This document shows, piece after piece, positions 20,639 to 33,927 of a stretch of 64,000 nucleotides of DNA. The stretch comes from Wurfbainia villosa (taxonomy: Eukaryota > Streptophyta > Magnoliopsida > Zingiberales > Zingiberaceae), in the NCBI GenBank assembly GCA_025175895.1, contig CM045993.1, positions 61,260,621-61,324,620 on the forward strand. The letters run 5' to 3'. Below the pieces are notes generated by a model. The model saw only the letters and a list, made by a program, of their open reading frames with translations, searched no databases and was not told where the DNA came from. Numbering within the stretch: position 1 is the stretch's first letter; each line of letters opens with the position of its first letter. The position numbers were made by a program, and so were the translations under genes.

Positions 20639-22506
20639 GATGTTTGACAAAAACCAAATAAAACCATGAGTTAGAACACTAACTCAAATCCCTTACCAAT
20701 TATCCCAAATTGGTAAACACTCACCAAATGTTCTCCCCCAAACATTTAAGTGAAAATGTAAATCAAATGTTCTCCCCCAAACATTCTCCCCCTTTTTGAC
20801 TAACATCAAAAAGGTTTTCTCTCTAAGGAGGTCAATGTCTCATGTCCCAATGAGATCTTACAATCTCCCCCTTGATCAAAAATACCTAGGATGTCTACCA
20901 TCTTCCTAGTGATAAGTCCCATATCACTCAAGAGAGGCACTCCTATCTCACTCTCCCAATTTCCAAATTTGGTATCAAACACCAATCAATTTTCAATTGA
21001 TAACATTCTCCCCATAAAAAAAACATCCATCATCCCAAGATGGATACCTCCCCCTAAAGGCTTGCTCCCCCTTGACCATTGCACCAACAATGTCTTTGGA
21101 AAGCCCCTAAGCCAATAGGAACTCTAAACCATCAAAATTAAGGTTCTAAGTTCAACATAGAACTTTTACTCACCCTAAATTTGATACTTTGACCTAACAC
21201 AACTCCTAATCCAGATCCAATGGATTTTCACCCTTCATAATGCTTCCCAAAGCATATCCTAGGGTTAGGAGTGGTTAGGAACCTTTACCATAGCTGAACA
21301 CGGGCTAAACAAACCTTGTTAACCCGAAATCAAACTCGATCGACTTACGGCGATGTCGATCACATTCCACTCTCATCGCTACCAAGTGGTAAAAATGATC
21401 ATTTGAATGAAATTCAAAAAATTCATAAATAATTATACGTACATCGAAAAATCACGAAATTTGATACGTATAATACTCATGACCAAAAAAATGGGTGAAA
21501 AATGTTTTAAAAATATTTTACCCATAAAATAGCGAAATTGATACAAAATCCAAAAGTGACTAAAAACTTTAAAGTTTAAGCTCACTTTGTATCAATCTCA
21601 TCAATGGTGATTGCTATCAAAAGATAGACTTCACCAAGGTTTTTCAAAATGATTTTAAACCGTTTTCAAAACCTTATTTTGGATCATATTCCTTGGGCTC
21701 TATGTACATGACTTGTACACAAGCTTTCCCAATGATCCACAAATAAAATTAGATGAGTTTTGGTTCAACTAGATGCAAAAACCATGCACCTTGAACTCAA
21801 CTCATATCCTAGCATCTCACATGTATCTAGGGTGTATAAATACACATTCATGTAAATTGGATGTGAGATGTGGGTTTTGTTCTCCCTAAACTAGGGTTTC
21901 ATGCATTTTTCTAAGGCAACCCTACTTGATTCCCTTATAGATGGGACTCCAAGTCATGCCATTGTCCTTAAATCAATTTTAATCAAATTATCTTAAATGC
22001 ATGAGTGATTATGGCATTAGAGATGATATAGATAAACACATGCTCATAATCATGATGTCATGACATAATATGAAATCTAAAAACACATGACATTTAATCC
22101 TTAATCCTAAACATGTACATGACATATAAATGATGAGAATGAACATGATGTCATGTCATGGCATATGGCAAATCAAAGCATGGAAAATAAGATGTAAAGG
22201 TATGTAATACCTAAATTTTAATATTAATTGCCATTTTATATAATTAGATATATTTTGCCATATTTCTATTTTTCTCCCAAGTGTGCGAAAAACCCAAAAT
22301 GGCACACTAACCTCTAAACCTAAATTGTGCCAAAATGATCATTTTATCAAACTTCATAATTAATATTGGCACATCCTAAAATCCTTTTAGGATTAATTCA
22401 AATCTATTTCCAAGGTAACCATAACCTTGAAAATATCCTAAAGTGCCACCTTACCATGGTTGAGTTAACTACTCATCCAATCAAGGTTGACACACCCTAA
22501 ACCCAC
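20639..22506 (-). other. Element H 3' non-coding region
   Basis: No credible gene. The first 450 bp holds further CTCCCCC tracts (about 20730-21075). A perfect 10-bp stem CATCTCACAT (21813-21822) with ATGTGAGATG (21861-21870) encloses 38 bases. The remainder is AT-rich and partly matches 59010-59282 of element J. Confidence 0.75.
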
Positions 22507-24214
22507 TTAGCGTGAATCAATCACGCTCTTAGGAACCCAAAATCTATTTGAGCTCCTAGGGTTGATTAGGTATTCCCTAGGGATAACCTCCCTAGATAAC
22601 TTTCTAATGACCCTCCTAGGCTTGTTAGCCTTGGTCATTTGGGTCTTACCTAGGTTGACTCTAGGGGTGACTCCCCTTGCAACCTTCTTAGTGGGCACCC
22701 TAGGTTTCCTAGAAACCCTAGCCACTAGGCACACCCTTTGGTCAACTCTAGGGATGACTTCCCTATTGACCTTGGTCTTCCTAGACCTAGTTTGTGTTCC
22801 ATAATCAAATGAAACACTATGGTAAGCCACCTTAGGCTTAGGTTTGTGACCCAAACCTTTCTTGTCCTTGGTTGACTTTTGACTCTTAGGTCCTAAGTGT
22901 TGACTGTGACTTTTGGACCCTTGATTTTGACCACTAGACCCTTTAAATCGATTTTGTATATTCCTAAGGGTCTTTTCAAGTTTTTCAAGCCTTGACCTTA
23001 AGGCTTGGTTCTCTAATTCTAATTTCCCAATTTTAGAATCTTGATTTAAATCTTGGGCATTTGACTTTCTTGGCATATGCCTAGTCCATTTTGGATTAAA
23101 ACCTAGATGTTCTTGTATTTTCTTAATAGATTCACTAGGTATGGTTTTTCTAGGGACATTAGTCCCAAATTTCTCCTTATTACTAAAATGGACACTTTTA
23201 GCTCCTAAGCAAAAATATTTATTCCTATTAGCATGCTTTTCATAAATTGCAAGAGAATTTAAATTCCTAGCATGCCTTTGCCTATTAACTAAAGAAGGTG
23301 CAAGGGTTTGCCCTAGAGGCTCCCCCTACATGTGTAGCTCCCTCTTTGGTCTTTTTGCTTCCCCTAGGACATTGATTCCTATAATGTCCCCTTGAGTTGC
23401 ACTTGAAGCATATGATATGCTCCTTGCTCTTGATATTTGGGGAACCGGCATCCTTGACTTTTGGAGCCGGTGGAGCTTTCCTAATCTTCTTTGGGCACTT
23501 GCTCTTGTAATGCCCAAATTCCCTACACTCAAAGCACATGATATTATTTTTATTTGAGATTGATGTGTTTGAGTTACCTAGTTCGGTGGTAGGTGCCGGA
23601 GTTGTATTTTGAGCTTCCTCATCTTGATTGGATGTTGAAGCTTCTTCTTGTTGCTCCGGTATGGAAGTTCTCTCCTCCCCCTCAATCCTTGAGGTGGATG
23701 CTTCTTCCACTTCCTCCACCAACCCGGAAATTGACTCCCTATCAACTTCCGATTCTACTTCCTCTTCCTCTTTGGATGTTGATGATCTCTCAACCTCCAA
23801 GTCCTCACTTCCTTGTGAAGATGATGCATTAGCCTCTTCGGTCTTTTCCTCTTGGACCATTGATGGGCTTTCATGGAGCTTTGCCAAATCGCTCCATAGC
23901 TCCTTAGCATCCATGCATTCACCTAGGCTACACAAGAATTCATTTGGAATTAAATCAAAAATGAATTTGATTACCTTCTTGTTTTTCTCGAATCTTTGGA
24001 GTTGATCTTCACTCCATCTCTTTTTCTTGAGGAAACCACCTTTTGGTCCTCTGGGATACTCAAATCCTTCCATTAATAGAGACCATTCCTCAAGGTCTCT
24101 CATCATCAAAAACTCTTCAATTCTCGCCTTCCAAGAATTGAAACCTTCTCGTCCATAGAATGAATAAGGGACCGGTGTGTTGATGTCCCATCCTAATTGA
24201 TCTTGGACTTCCAT
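22507..24214 (-). pseudogene. gag: Element H Gag with two zinc knuckles, one frameshift
   Basis: Sirevirus-type Gag starting at 24214 (MEVQDQLGW). The first frame (24214-23285) has the gag region with WKARIEEFLMM and AKELWSDLAKLHE, an acidic serine/glutamate-rich linker, and two CX2CX4HX4C knuckles: CFECREFGHYKSKC (about 23500-23540) and CFKCNSRGHYRNQC (about 23380-23425). A frameshift near 23285 leads into the second frame, which contains 23076-22507: a coiled-coil-like section (LELENQALRSRLEKLEK), a basic region and the C-terminal motif FWVPKSVIDSR, matching FWVPKSILKG of B and E. Apart from the shift the gene is near full length. No pol follows. Confidence 0.88.
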
Positions 24215-24267
24215 CTTTTACCCTGTAGCGTCTTGCTCCCAGTTGTTAATCCGTTGAAGAGCCACCA

Positions 24268-24280
24268 GGCTCTGATACCA
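24268..24280 (-). promoter_or_regulatory. Primer binding site of element H
   Basis: GGCTCTGATACCA on the + strand, TGGTATCAGAGCC on the element strand, two bases from the LTR. Confidence 0.92.
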
Positions 24281-24282
24281 CT

Positions 24283-25886
24283 TGTTGGAGATTTGACGCC
24301 GCTAGAGGGGGGGGGGTGAATAGCGTGATACCGTACGTAGATGGAATTCAATCGTGATCGTGTCTACAATTTCGTTAGCGCAGCGGAATATATATAATAA
24401 TAAAAGCAATAACGAAATGGACACAACACAAATCACAACAAGATCATATAACGTGGTTCGGAACCACACGGTTCCTACTCCACGGATTGAGCTCTAACGA
24501 GCTCTAGCGATGCCAATGCAATCACTAATCAATAAACTCCTTCTCGACAACAAGTCGGAGGTGGAGAAACCTCGTACACAAGATTACAACAATAATCTAA
24601 AGAAATACAAGCAAATACAAAGGAAATGTAAAGAACACTTTACAAAACTAGGGGTTGAGCGCTTTGCTTGTTGGTTGCTTGGATGAGGTTGAAGGGCCCT
24701 GAAATGCACCTGCAAATCGCCTTCAAATCGCCTCAAGAAAGCTCTTCAAGAACTAATGCCGCAATCTCCACGAACAGCTTCCTTTTATCTCGCGTCGGGC
24801 TGGATTTCCGCCTGGCAGTCGACTGCAATAAATCACCCGTCGACTGCCAACACTGTAGCTGTGAGACAACGGCTCAATCCACGTTGGACAAATTCCAACG
24901 GGACTCTCACCAGTCGACTGCCAACATTGGCAGTCGCTAACGCCGTAGTCGGCCCGATCGGCTACGGAGCGATCGTGTTTCGCAACTCGGCCGTGATCAT
25001 TGCCATCCCTTAGCGATCGGCTCCTATGAGCGATCAAGCGCGAGCCCTTAAAGCTCTCAAACGGAAGTCGAACTCGAGTCGACTCCCGGCAGTCGAACCG
25101 GCTATAATGCCAGTCGACTGCCAACCTCAAGAATGAGGTTTTAACCCAAGTATGGTGCCCCCATACTTGCTAGACCACCCTTAGCCTAGACCTAAGCCTT
25201 CTAGCCACCTCCGTCAGCCTCACGCCTCTCAGATCCCTCCAAGTCATCCATGACTTGTTCATCCATTGCGCTAGCTTCCAGGTGCTTCCATCGGCTATGT
25301 CATGCTAACGGTGTCTACACCGCCAAGGCACATTGGACTTATGCCGCCAAGACTCCGCTTGGACTTTACGCCGCCAATATCAATCCCCTTGGACTTCTCA
25401 AATGCCAAGACTCAAGCTTGGACTTTCCCTTGCCAACCCATGTTGGACTTTCCATGCCAAGACCCGTGCTTGGACTTTCCATTTGCCAAGACCCATGCTT
25501 GGACTTCTCATTTGCCAAGACCCATGCTTGGACTTCTCATGCCAAGTGCTCAAGACTTGGACTTTCCCAATTGCCAAGTGTCCCACTTGGACTTTCCATG
25601 CCAAGTACCCATGACTTGGACTTTCCCTTGCCAAGACCCATGCTTGGACTTTCCCATAATCACATGGTCAACCCTGGTCAACCATCAAGTCAATTATAAC
25701 CTGGGTCGATTGTATAAACAATCTTCCCAACATATTAACCGACATTAATGTCAAACATCAATGTCAATCCTATGTCTAACATACTTTGTCAAACATACTT
25801 TGTCAAACATCTCTGTCAAACATCAAAACATCACTCGAGTCAAACTCGAGTCTGGTCAATCGTGACCTGGGCCGATTGCACCAACA
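24283..25886 (-). repeat. Element H 5' LTR (right copy, 1604 bp)
   Basis: TGTTGGAGATTTG to GCACCAACA on the + strand. GCTAGAGGGGGGGGGTGAATAGCG near the left end is the shared Sirevirus LTR-end signature in reverse. It carries GTCGAC decamers (24810-25125) and a copy of the tandem repeat (25322-25660). Confidence 0.94.
25322..25660. repeat. Imperfect tandem repeat, second LTR copy
   Basis: Same units as 20045-20396, almost identical in order and sequence, as expected for paired LTRs. Confidence 0.85.
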
Positions 25887-25891
25887 TTAGT

Positions 25892-26726
25892 TCTCTATAA
25901 AAGAGGGCTTAATGGATAATTAAGCCCTAATCCAAAAACCCTAGCCTCAAGAGTTGCCGCCCACCCCTTGAAGGATTCGGCGCCAACCCTAAGCTTGCCG
26001 CCCACCTCCTTGTGCCGCCGTCCAGCTCCTTGCCGGCGTCCAAGCTTCAGTCGGTGAACCCTCCGACGACCCTCCGGTGATCTTCCTAGGCCTCGGTGAA
26101 AAGGTGAGCATTTGGCTTCCTTGTTTTAGCCGACGCCTACTCCTCCACCAAGCTGTCCAGTTTTCTGGACAGCTTCTTCTCCTCTCGTCGGAGCATCGTT
26201 TGGACGACGGTTTGAGCTCCGACAGTGGCTAAACTACCGGGGATTCGATCTCCGGTAATCCTCTGAGGTGGAGGACGAAGGATTCGTCAATTGGTTGACG
26301 AATACCTCTCCGGAGAAGCGAGTTTTGAGAACTCGTATTAGGATCCGAATTTGGATTCGGATGGTGATCATCTCTCGATCACGTCGTCTTCAACACGAGG
26401 CTAGTAACCCGTACGAAGACGAAGCTCGTGGCTTAGCGAAGTCATCCCGAGGAACTCGGCGTGGATACGGATAGAGACGATTCTAGCGAGGATCGTTCCG
26501 GTTGATGCCGTTCCCACTACACGTCATACGAAAGGTATAACGTAGTTAAATTTCCTTTTATTGCAAATTTAAATTTACGGTTATGTCTACACTTGTTGTA
26601 ATATGCATGCGTGTGTTGTGTGTGTTGTAATAAATAGAAGTATTTATTATTTTTATTGCTTCCGCTGTGTTCATGTTTATGAAACATGATCGAACACACA
26701 CACGCCGCGGTGCCGGAAACCCAACA
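25892..26726 (+). repeat. Element D 5' LTR, second part
   Basis: Resumes with TCTCTATAAAAGAGG and ends CCCAACA. It carries the TATA box (25896-25902) and the R-U5 part, now separated from its U3 by 6.9 kb of H. Confidence 0.94.
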
Positions 26727-26727
26727 G

Positions 26728-26739
26728 TGGTATCAGAGC
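26728..26739 (+). promoter_or_regulatory. Primer binding site of element D
   Basis: TGGTATCAGAGC one base after the LTR; same as in A2. Confidence 0.93.
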
Positions 26740-28007
26740 CCAGGTTGTGTTTCGACATAATCGTAAAATGGTTTTGCGATAGTCATAATGTATTTCTGGA
26801 AATTTTCTAATTTTGGATATTTAGAAGTATTTATGGAATTTTTTTAATTTTGGAAAGTATAGAAGTATTTATGGAAATCTTCCACTTTTGGAAAGTTGGA
26901 AGTATTTATGGAAATTGATTTTTTCCATAAATAAATTATTTGATTAGATTCTGGAAATTTGTTTCCTAATTTAATCATGATTTGATTTGGGAAATCAAAT
27001 CTTAAAATATTTGATTTCCATAAGTAGTTTTAATGATTTAGGAAATTGGTTTCCTAAATAGATTTTTCTTAATCAAATAATTCCATGAATAAAATATGTG
27101 ATTAGATTTGGAAATTTGTTTCCTAATTTAATTATGATTTGATTTAGAGAATCAAATCTTAAACATATTTTATTTCCATAAATAGTTATGTCATATAAGG
27201 AAATATATACATGACATAATTGTATGCCATGTAATTGCATTAGATGCATAACATTATACCATGCGTGTCGTGACATGTAGATGTATGCCATGTATGCCAT
27301 GACATGTAGATAATAGTTATTTGCATGCAAAGAGGATGAGACATAAAAAACCCTTAAACAATATTAAAGCCTACACCTTCCATTAATATGGTTAGAACCA
27401 GAGTTCCGTTTCTTGTTTGGGTTGTTGGACTCTCTCCAAGCCCGGCTCGAACCCGAACATGTTCAAACCATGGAATAGTTTAATACTAATATAGTAAGAG
27501 TCAGAGGTCAATCGTTAGCTTTGGTTGTTGGACTCTCTCCAAGCTGGGCTAATTGGTTGAATGCGCTCTAACCATATTAAAACTATTTCCCGATTAATGG
27601 GTTGGCTTTAACACGACATCGGCTTGTTGGACTCTCTCAAGGTCGATGTAAAGGGAGGTGAAGTTGGGTGCTATGCATATGATGCATACTTGTTAATGTG
27701 TTAACAACCCGATGTATGTGTGAACATTCAATTAGTTGATAGCACATTGTGATAGTTGCATATACGTGATATGCAATCGGTATAGTTGATACCTACCATC
27801 GTAGTTATGAAAGGCTTGTTGGACTCTCTCCAAGGTTGTTCATAACTATGATGGATATCAGCCCATTCGGAGATGGACCTACGATCTCCCGAAGTGATTT
27901 TGGGGTTTTTGAAATTTGAAAAATGAATGGGATTTATAAATGTATATTGATGCATTTTAAAAATCATCTTTCTCATATATGCTCATTTTGTATTTCTAAA
28001 ATAGATC
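26740..28007 (+). other. Element D 5' leader with the four stem-loops
   Basis: No gene. Colinear with 4561-5836. The apical motif TTGTTGGACTCTCTCCAAG recurs four times between 27423 and 27834, with one base lost in the third. In the fourth outer stem an A-T pair replaces a G-T pair of A2, so pairing is kept. The third stem keeps CATCG with CGATG although its neighbourhood differs from A2. Confidence 0.75.
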
Positions 28008-31000
28008 ATGTTGTCTTTTAATTTGCGTTCCATTTTGGATTCGAATAAATTGACTGGGCCGAGTTTCATGGACTGGCTTAGAAGCTTGAGAATTGTTCTC
28101 AAGGTTGAAAAACTTGCAAATGTCCTCGAAGCGCCTCTTCCCGCCCGTCCTAGTGACGATGCAACTCTGGACCAATTATTGGCCTATCAGAAACATGTGA
28201 ATGATTCTGAAATGGTGAGTTGCATCATGCTAGCCAAGATGGAACCCAAGCTACGAAAGCAGCATGAGCATATGGATGCTCATATCGTAGTCCTTCATCT
28301 TTATGAGTTGTTTGATAAGCAAGTGAGATTCGAAAGGTTCGAAGTATCAAAGCTCCTCTTTACCTCTGAGATGCTAGAAGGTTCATCTGTGGTACTGCTC
28401 AATATGCTAAAGACTATGGAGTCTTCTGAGAAGCATGAGCAGGGGACGGTGCTATTAGTTGATTCCTCGAAGAAAGGTTCTAAGAGGAAGTCAAAGGAAC
28501 AGCAGAAGGGAAAGAAGAGAAAGGCAAAGAAGGTAGAACTAGCACAAAACGAAACTTGCCATCAATATGGCAAGGAGAGCCATTTGCGAAGAAAGTGCAA
28601 GATTTATCTTGAGTCTGTGAAGAAGAATAAGGCATCGGATGCCCCATCTTCTTCAGATATCTTCGTTATTGATTGTCATTCTATTTCCTCAGACACTTGG
28701 GTATTGGATACTGGGTGTGGCTCACATATATGTAAAGAAATACATGGGCTAAGGAATAGAAGAAGACTCGTCAAGGGAGAGTCAAATTTACGTGTTGGGA
28801 ATGGAGCAAAGGTTGCTGCACTCGCCATCGGAACGTATTTGTTGAAACTCCCTACAGGACTTGTCTTAGAACTGGACAATTGCTTTTATGTTCCTTCGTT
28901 GATAAAGAACATCATTTCTATTTCTTGTTTAAATAGAAATGGGTACCATTTGAATTTTAGTAACAATTGTTGTTACATAACTTTGAATGGAGTTCTTTAT
29001 GAAACTGGAACTTTAAGCAATGGTGTTTATACGTTGGACGTATCCAGTGACATCTTCAATATCGAAGCGAGCAACACGCGTGCTCAAAAGGATAATCAAA
29101 TAGACTCCTATATGTGGCATTGTCATCTTGGCCATGTAAGCAAGAAATGCATGTCCGAATTACACAAATGTGGAATTCTGGAATCGTTTGAATTAGATTC
29201 ATACGATACATGCGAATCATGCTTAAAAGGCAAGATGACTAAGTTACCTTTTACTGGAAAAGGTGAACGAGTGGGAGAGTTACTAGGTCTAATACATACT
29301 GATGTATGTGGACCTATGTCAACTCAAGCATTAGGAGGCTATAGCTACTTCATTACCTTCACCGATGATCACTCACGGTTTGGGTATGTGTTCTTGATGA
29401 AACACAAGTCTGAAGCCTTTGAAAGGTTCAAAGAATTTAGAAATGAAGTAGAGAAACAACATGATAAGAGTATTAAAATACTTCGATCGGATCGAGGTGG
29501 TGAATACTTAAGTCAAGAGTTTCTTGATTATCTAAGAGACAATGGTATATTGTCTCAATGGACTCCGCCATATACACTATAGCATAATGGTGTATCTGAG
29601 AGGCGTAACCGGACCTTGTTGGACATGGTCAGGTCAATGATGAATCATGCGATTCTTTCCAAGTTCTTTTGGGGCTATGCACTTCAGACAGCTGTTTACT
29701 TGTTAAACAGAATGCCTACCAAGGTAGTCTCAACTACTCCATATGAGATATGGAATAGTAAGAAACCTCATGTATCTTACTTGAAGATATGGGGTTGTCC
29801 TGCTTATGTGAAGAGGACAGTATCAGACAAATTGGATGCTACGTCTGATAAATGTCTATTTATTGGATACCCTAAGGAAACAAGGGGTTACCAATTCTAT
29901 CATCCTGTGGAACAAAAGGTGTTTGTTTCAAGGCATGCTGTGTTTCTAGAGAAAGAGTTTCTCTTGCAAGAAAATAGTGGGAGTGTCGTCGAGCTTGAGG
30001 AGGCTCGAGAGACTCAAATAGACATTGACGAGATACTTGGTGAAGCACAACAGCCGACAACTCATAGTGATAAGCAATCAGCTGGACCTATTGTAACACC
30101 ACATCTTCGTAGATCTGGTAGAACACGCAATATTCCTGAGATATATTGATTTCTCGTAAGTGAATCGAACGACATGTTACTCATTGATGATGAGGAGCCT
30201 ACCAGTTATGAAGAAGTGCTGACAAGTTCAGAAAGGGATAAATGGCTTGGTGCCATGAAGTCGGAGATAGATTCCATGTATGAAAACCAAATTTGGAACT
30301 TGGTTGACCCACCTGAAGGCATAAAGCCTATAGGGTGCAAGTGGGTTTTCAAGAAGAAAACCGACATGGATGGTAATGTGATTACCTATAAGGCTAGATT
30401 GGTGGCGAAAGGATATCGTCAAAAGCAAGGTGTTGATTATGACGAAACCTATTCGCCTGTAGCTATGCTTAAATCTATTCGGATGCTCCTGGCCATAGCG
30501 GCTCATTATGATTATGAGATATGGCAGATGGATGTGAAAACAGCTTTCCTTAATGGAAACCTGCTCGAGGACGTGTATATGATACAACCTGAGGGTTTCA
30601 CATCGGTTGATAAAACCAAGGTATGCAAATTGCGACGGTCCATTTAGGGAATGAAGCAAGCATCCAGGAGCTGGAATATCCGTTTTGATGAGACAATCAA
30701 AAAGTTTGATTTCTCACAAAATCCAGACGAACCATGTGTGTACAAGAAGGTTAGTGGGAGTGCAGTCGTGTTCCTAGTATTGTATGTCGATGACATACTA
30801 CTTATAGGAAACGATGTTTCAATCTTACAGTCAGTGAAGGTTTGGTTATCCAAGACATTCTCCATGAAAGACCTGGGGAAGCAACCTACATCCTCGGGAT
30901 TAAGATCTATAGACATAGATCGAAACGGTTGCTTGGTCTTTCGCAGTCTACATATATAGACCGAGTACTAAAGAGGTTTAGCATGTCGGAATCCAAGAAA

Positions 31001-31692
31001 GGTTTCTTACCCATCAGGCATGGGGTACACCTTTCGAAGTCTATGTGTCCGCGCACAGAAGACGAGAGGATTTACATGAGTAAGATTCCCTATGCATCCG
31101 CAATAGGATCTATCATGTATGCTATGTTATGTACAAGGCCCGATGTATCGTACGCTCTGAGTGTCACGAGCAGATACCAGTCTGATCCAGGAATGGATCA
31201 ATGGGTGGTTGTTAAGATGATCCTTAAGTACTTAAGAAGAACTAAGGATACGTTCCTAATATATGGAGAATGGTACATGGTGATACGTGGGTATATGGAT
31301 GCCAGCTCCAGACAGCCAAGGATGATTCCATGTCTTAGTCTGAGTATGTATTCACCTGGATTGGAGGTGCAATAAGTTGGAAAGGTTCCAAGCTTGACAC
31401 TATAGCGGATTCTGCCACTAAGGCAGAATACATTGCAGCTTTGTAAGCAGCAAAGGAAGCGGTTTGGATCAAGAAGTTCATCTCTGAACTTGATGTGGTC
31501 TCATCAATGATCTAAACATGTGCTTCGCCGCTATCATCTTATCATAGAGATCATCAGTAGGAACGAAATACAAATCGAGAAAATTCCCACTGAAAGGAAC
31601 TTAGCGGATCCCTTGACTAAGACATTACCTCAAAATAAGTTTGAGGGTCATGTTCGAGCTTATGGTATTGGATACCGTAGCGATTGGCATTA
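28008..31692 (+). pseudogene. gag-pol: Element D Gag-Pol polyprotein, inactivated
   Basis: One frame is kept from the ATG at 28008 to about 30880, interrupted by three stops: 29580-29582 in the integrase, 30147-30149 before the RT and 30645-30647 in the RT. The first two replace glutamine-type and other sense codons seen in A1/A2. Gag has an internal deletion relative to A2 (after EMLEG) that removes much of the capsid region. Its knuckle reads CHQYGKESHLRRKC, with the second Cys changed to Tyr. Protease DTG is at 28707-28715. The integrase has its HHCC finger and D-D-E residues. RT YVDD is at 30783-30794. A frameshift near 30880 follows, and the RNase H lacks about 80 bp around CDNNGAIAQ (near 31497). 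Confidence 0.93.
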
Positions 31693-31696
31693 GGCC

Positions 31697-31707
31697 AAGT
31701 GGGAGTC
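31697..31707 (+). promoter_or_regulatory. Polypurine tract of element D
   Basis: AAGTGGGAGTC directly before the 3' LTR. Confidence 0.82.
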
Positions 31708-33927
31708 TGTTAGTAATATATGAGAGATGTCCTAAGGCAATTGCCTTATGTATGAACCATTTATATGATAAATGAAGATTCACTATTTGAGTATACATGT
31801 TTCATGTATTTGATTGGATCTTAAACTCATTTACTGAATGTCCACGATGCGATTCACAGCATGAGAGAATTTGTGATTGGATCACAACTAGTGAGTATCT
31901 CTACATGTGTAATTGTGATGTATCGGAATTATCCCTAGTCGATGAATTGATGGATTTGGACACCATCAATTCTGTCGAGACTAGCACGAGGTATACTCCT
32001 TGGTGTATCCAAGCAGCTGATTCTCACTGGCTGGAAACATTGTGATATCCGGAGTTGATCGTGGATGCTAGTTATGGTAACTAGTTCATTAGAGTGACCA
32101 GCCGTAAGACTTCATATGGTTCTCTGCATATATAGATATGTCAATGAAGTTCTTACTGTAGCTTAAGTGCGATTTTCCTTTGACTTGCGGTATTCAAGTC
32201 ATCTTGATCATGGAGACTTATGCTTTGACATCTTAAGCAAACATCTCTAAGAAGATGTGGACCCGGGATGATTGGGTATAAGTCGAAGTGATCGAAGGTG
32301 TTTGAATAGCCTATAAAGGATTCACCACTCCCTGCGAGGAGATGTATACCCATGGCCTCTCGTCGGATTGTTACTAAAGTCTTTGGCCAAAGCATTACAT
32401 GTTTAGAGTAAGGTACTCTTCGAAACATGTGGAGTAACTAGAATTCGTAGGACGAGGAAATGATACTTGGGCTAGGTGTGACGTAGTCAGCCTAGTGGGG
32501 ACTAACACTATAGACCATGTCCTGAACCAAGTGGGTATAAGATGAGTGAAGGGAATGGGGCACGATTCATTCGAGCTGCTGAAGGGTTTCAGAAATAGTT
32601 CTGGATCAACCGTTGATCTTTTCGGTTAATTGGGGATCATGATGTACTACTAGGTGCCACTCATGATCGTTCTACAATTAATGGTTAATTATAGACGGCC
32701 AACATAAACCGAGAACCTATTTGGTCACACGCACAACAAGCGTAATCCAAAGGATTTAAAACGAGCTTGAGAATGAGATTCTCAGACCGAGAGAAACTAG
32801 GTTTGGTTGGACCAAACATGAAGAGAGCATGAAATCGTTTCAGTCGCAATGGAAGCATGGATGGGTCGTGTCTTATAAAGACATAATGGATGAACCAAAA
32901 TGGTTTGGTTCTAATCCAATGGAGGAGAATAAACCAAAGGGTTTGGTTTATTTTAAACGAATGAACCAAAAGTTGGTTCGGTTCGTTTTAACTTAAAATA
33001 AACCATCATGGTTTGGTTTATTTTAACTTATCTTAATGGAGCGGGTTAACGGGCCTAATGGTTATGATCCAATAACCATTAAGAGAATTAGTTCTCTATA
33101 AAAGAGGGCTTAATGGATAATTAAGCTCTAATCCAAAAACCCTAGCATCAAGAGTTGCCGCCCACCCCTTGAAGGATTCGGCGCCAACCCTAAGCTTGCC
33201 GCCCACCTCCTTGTGCCGCCGTCCACCTCCTTGCCGGCGTCCAAGCTTCAGCCGGTGAACCCTCCGGCGACCCTCCGGTGATCTTCCTAGGCCTCGGTGA
33301 AAAGGTGAGCATTTGGCTTCCTTGTTTTGGCCGGCGCCTACTCCTCCACCAAGCTGTCCAGTTTTCTGGACAACTTCTTCTCCTCTCGTCGGAGCGTCGT
33401 TTGGATGACGGTTTGAGCTCCGACAGTGGCTAAACTACCGGGGATTCGATCTCCGGTAATCCTCTAAGGTGGAGGACGAAGGATTCGTAAATTGGTTGAC
33501 GAATACCTCTCCCGAGAAGCGAGTTTTGAGAACTCGTATTAGGATCCGAATTTGGATTCGGATCGTGATCATCTCTCGATCACGTCGTCTTCAACACGAG
33601 GCTAGTAACCCGTACGAAGACGAAGCTCGTGGCTTAGTGAAGTCATCCCGAGGAACTCGGCGTGGATACGGATAGAGACGATTCTAGCGAGGATCGTTCC
33701 GGTTGATGCCGTTCCCACTACACGTCATACGAAAGGTATAACGTAGTTAAATTTCCTTTTATTGCAAATTTAAATTTACGGTTATGTCTACACTTGTTGT
33801 AATATGCATGCGTGTGTTGTGTGTGTTGTAATAAATAGAAGTATTTATTATTTTTATTGCTTCCGCTGTGTTCATGTTTACGAAACATGATCGAACACAC
33901 ACACGCCGCGGTGCCGGAAACCCAACA
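31708..33927 (+). repeat. Element D 3' LTR (2220 bp)
   Basis: TGTTAG to CCCAACA, uninterrupted, and so the reference for this family. The AACCAAA palindromes are at about 32800-33030 and the TATA box at 33097-33103. Confidence 0.95.
33097..33103 (+). promoter_or_regulatory. TATA box of the D 3' LTR
   Basis: TATAAAA in CTCTATAAAAGAGGG, at the same LTR position as 3711 and 25896. Confidence 0.72.

Larger units (their letters stand above)
19016..25886 (-). mobile_element. Element H: complete gag-only Sirevirus-like element
   Basis: Bounded by TGTTGG and CCAACA with a perfect 5-bp duplication TTAGT. LTRs of 1609 and 1604 bp flank an internal region of 3.66 kb. On the minus strand: 5' LTR 24283-25886, primer site, a gag with two zinc knuckles, a non-coding region, polypurine tract and 3' LTR. 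There is no pol. It belongs to the same broad class as B and E but to a different family, since LTR and gag sequences differ. Confidence 0.93.
17631..33927 (+). mobile_element. Element D: complete A-family copia element with H nested in its 5' LTR
   Basis: 5' LTR in two parts (17631-19015 and 25892-26726, together 2220 bp), primer site, leader, gag-pol, purine tract and 3' LTR (31708-33927, 2220 bp). The two LTRs have equal length and differ by scattered substitutions only, as far as I compared them, which suggests a moderately young insertion. The 5-bp duplication ATATG places it in the gag of C. Confidence 0.94.
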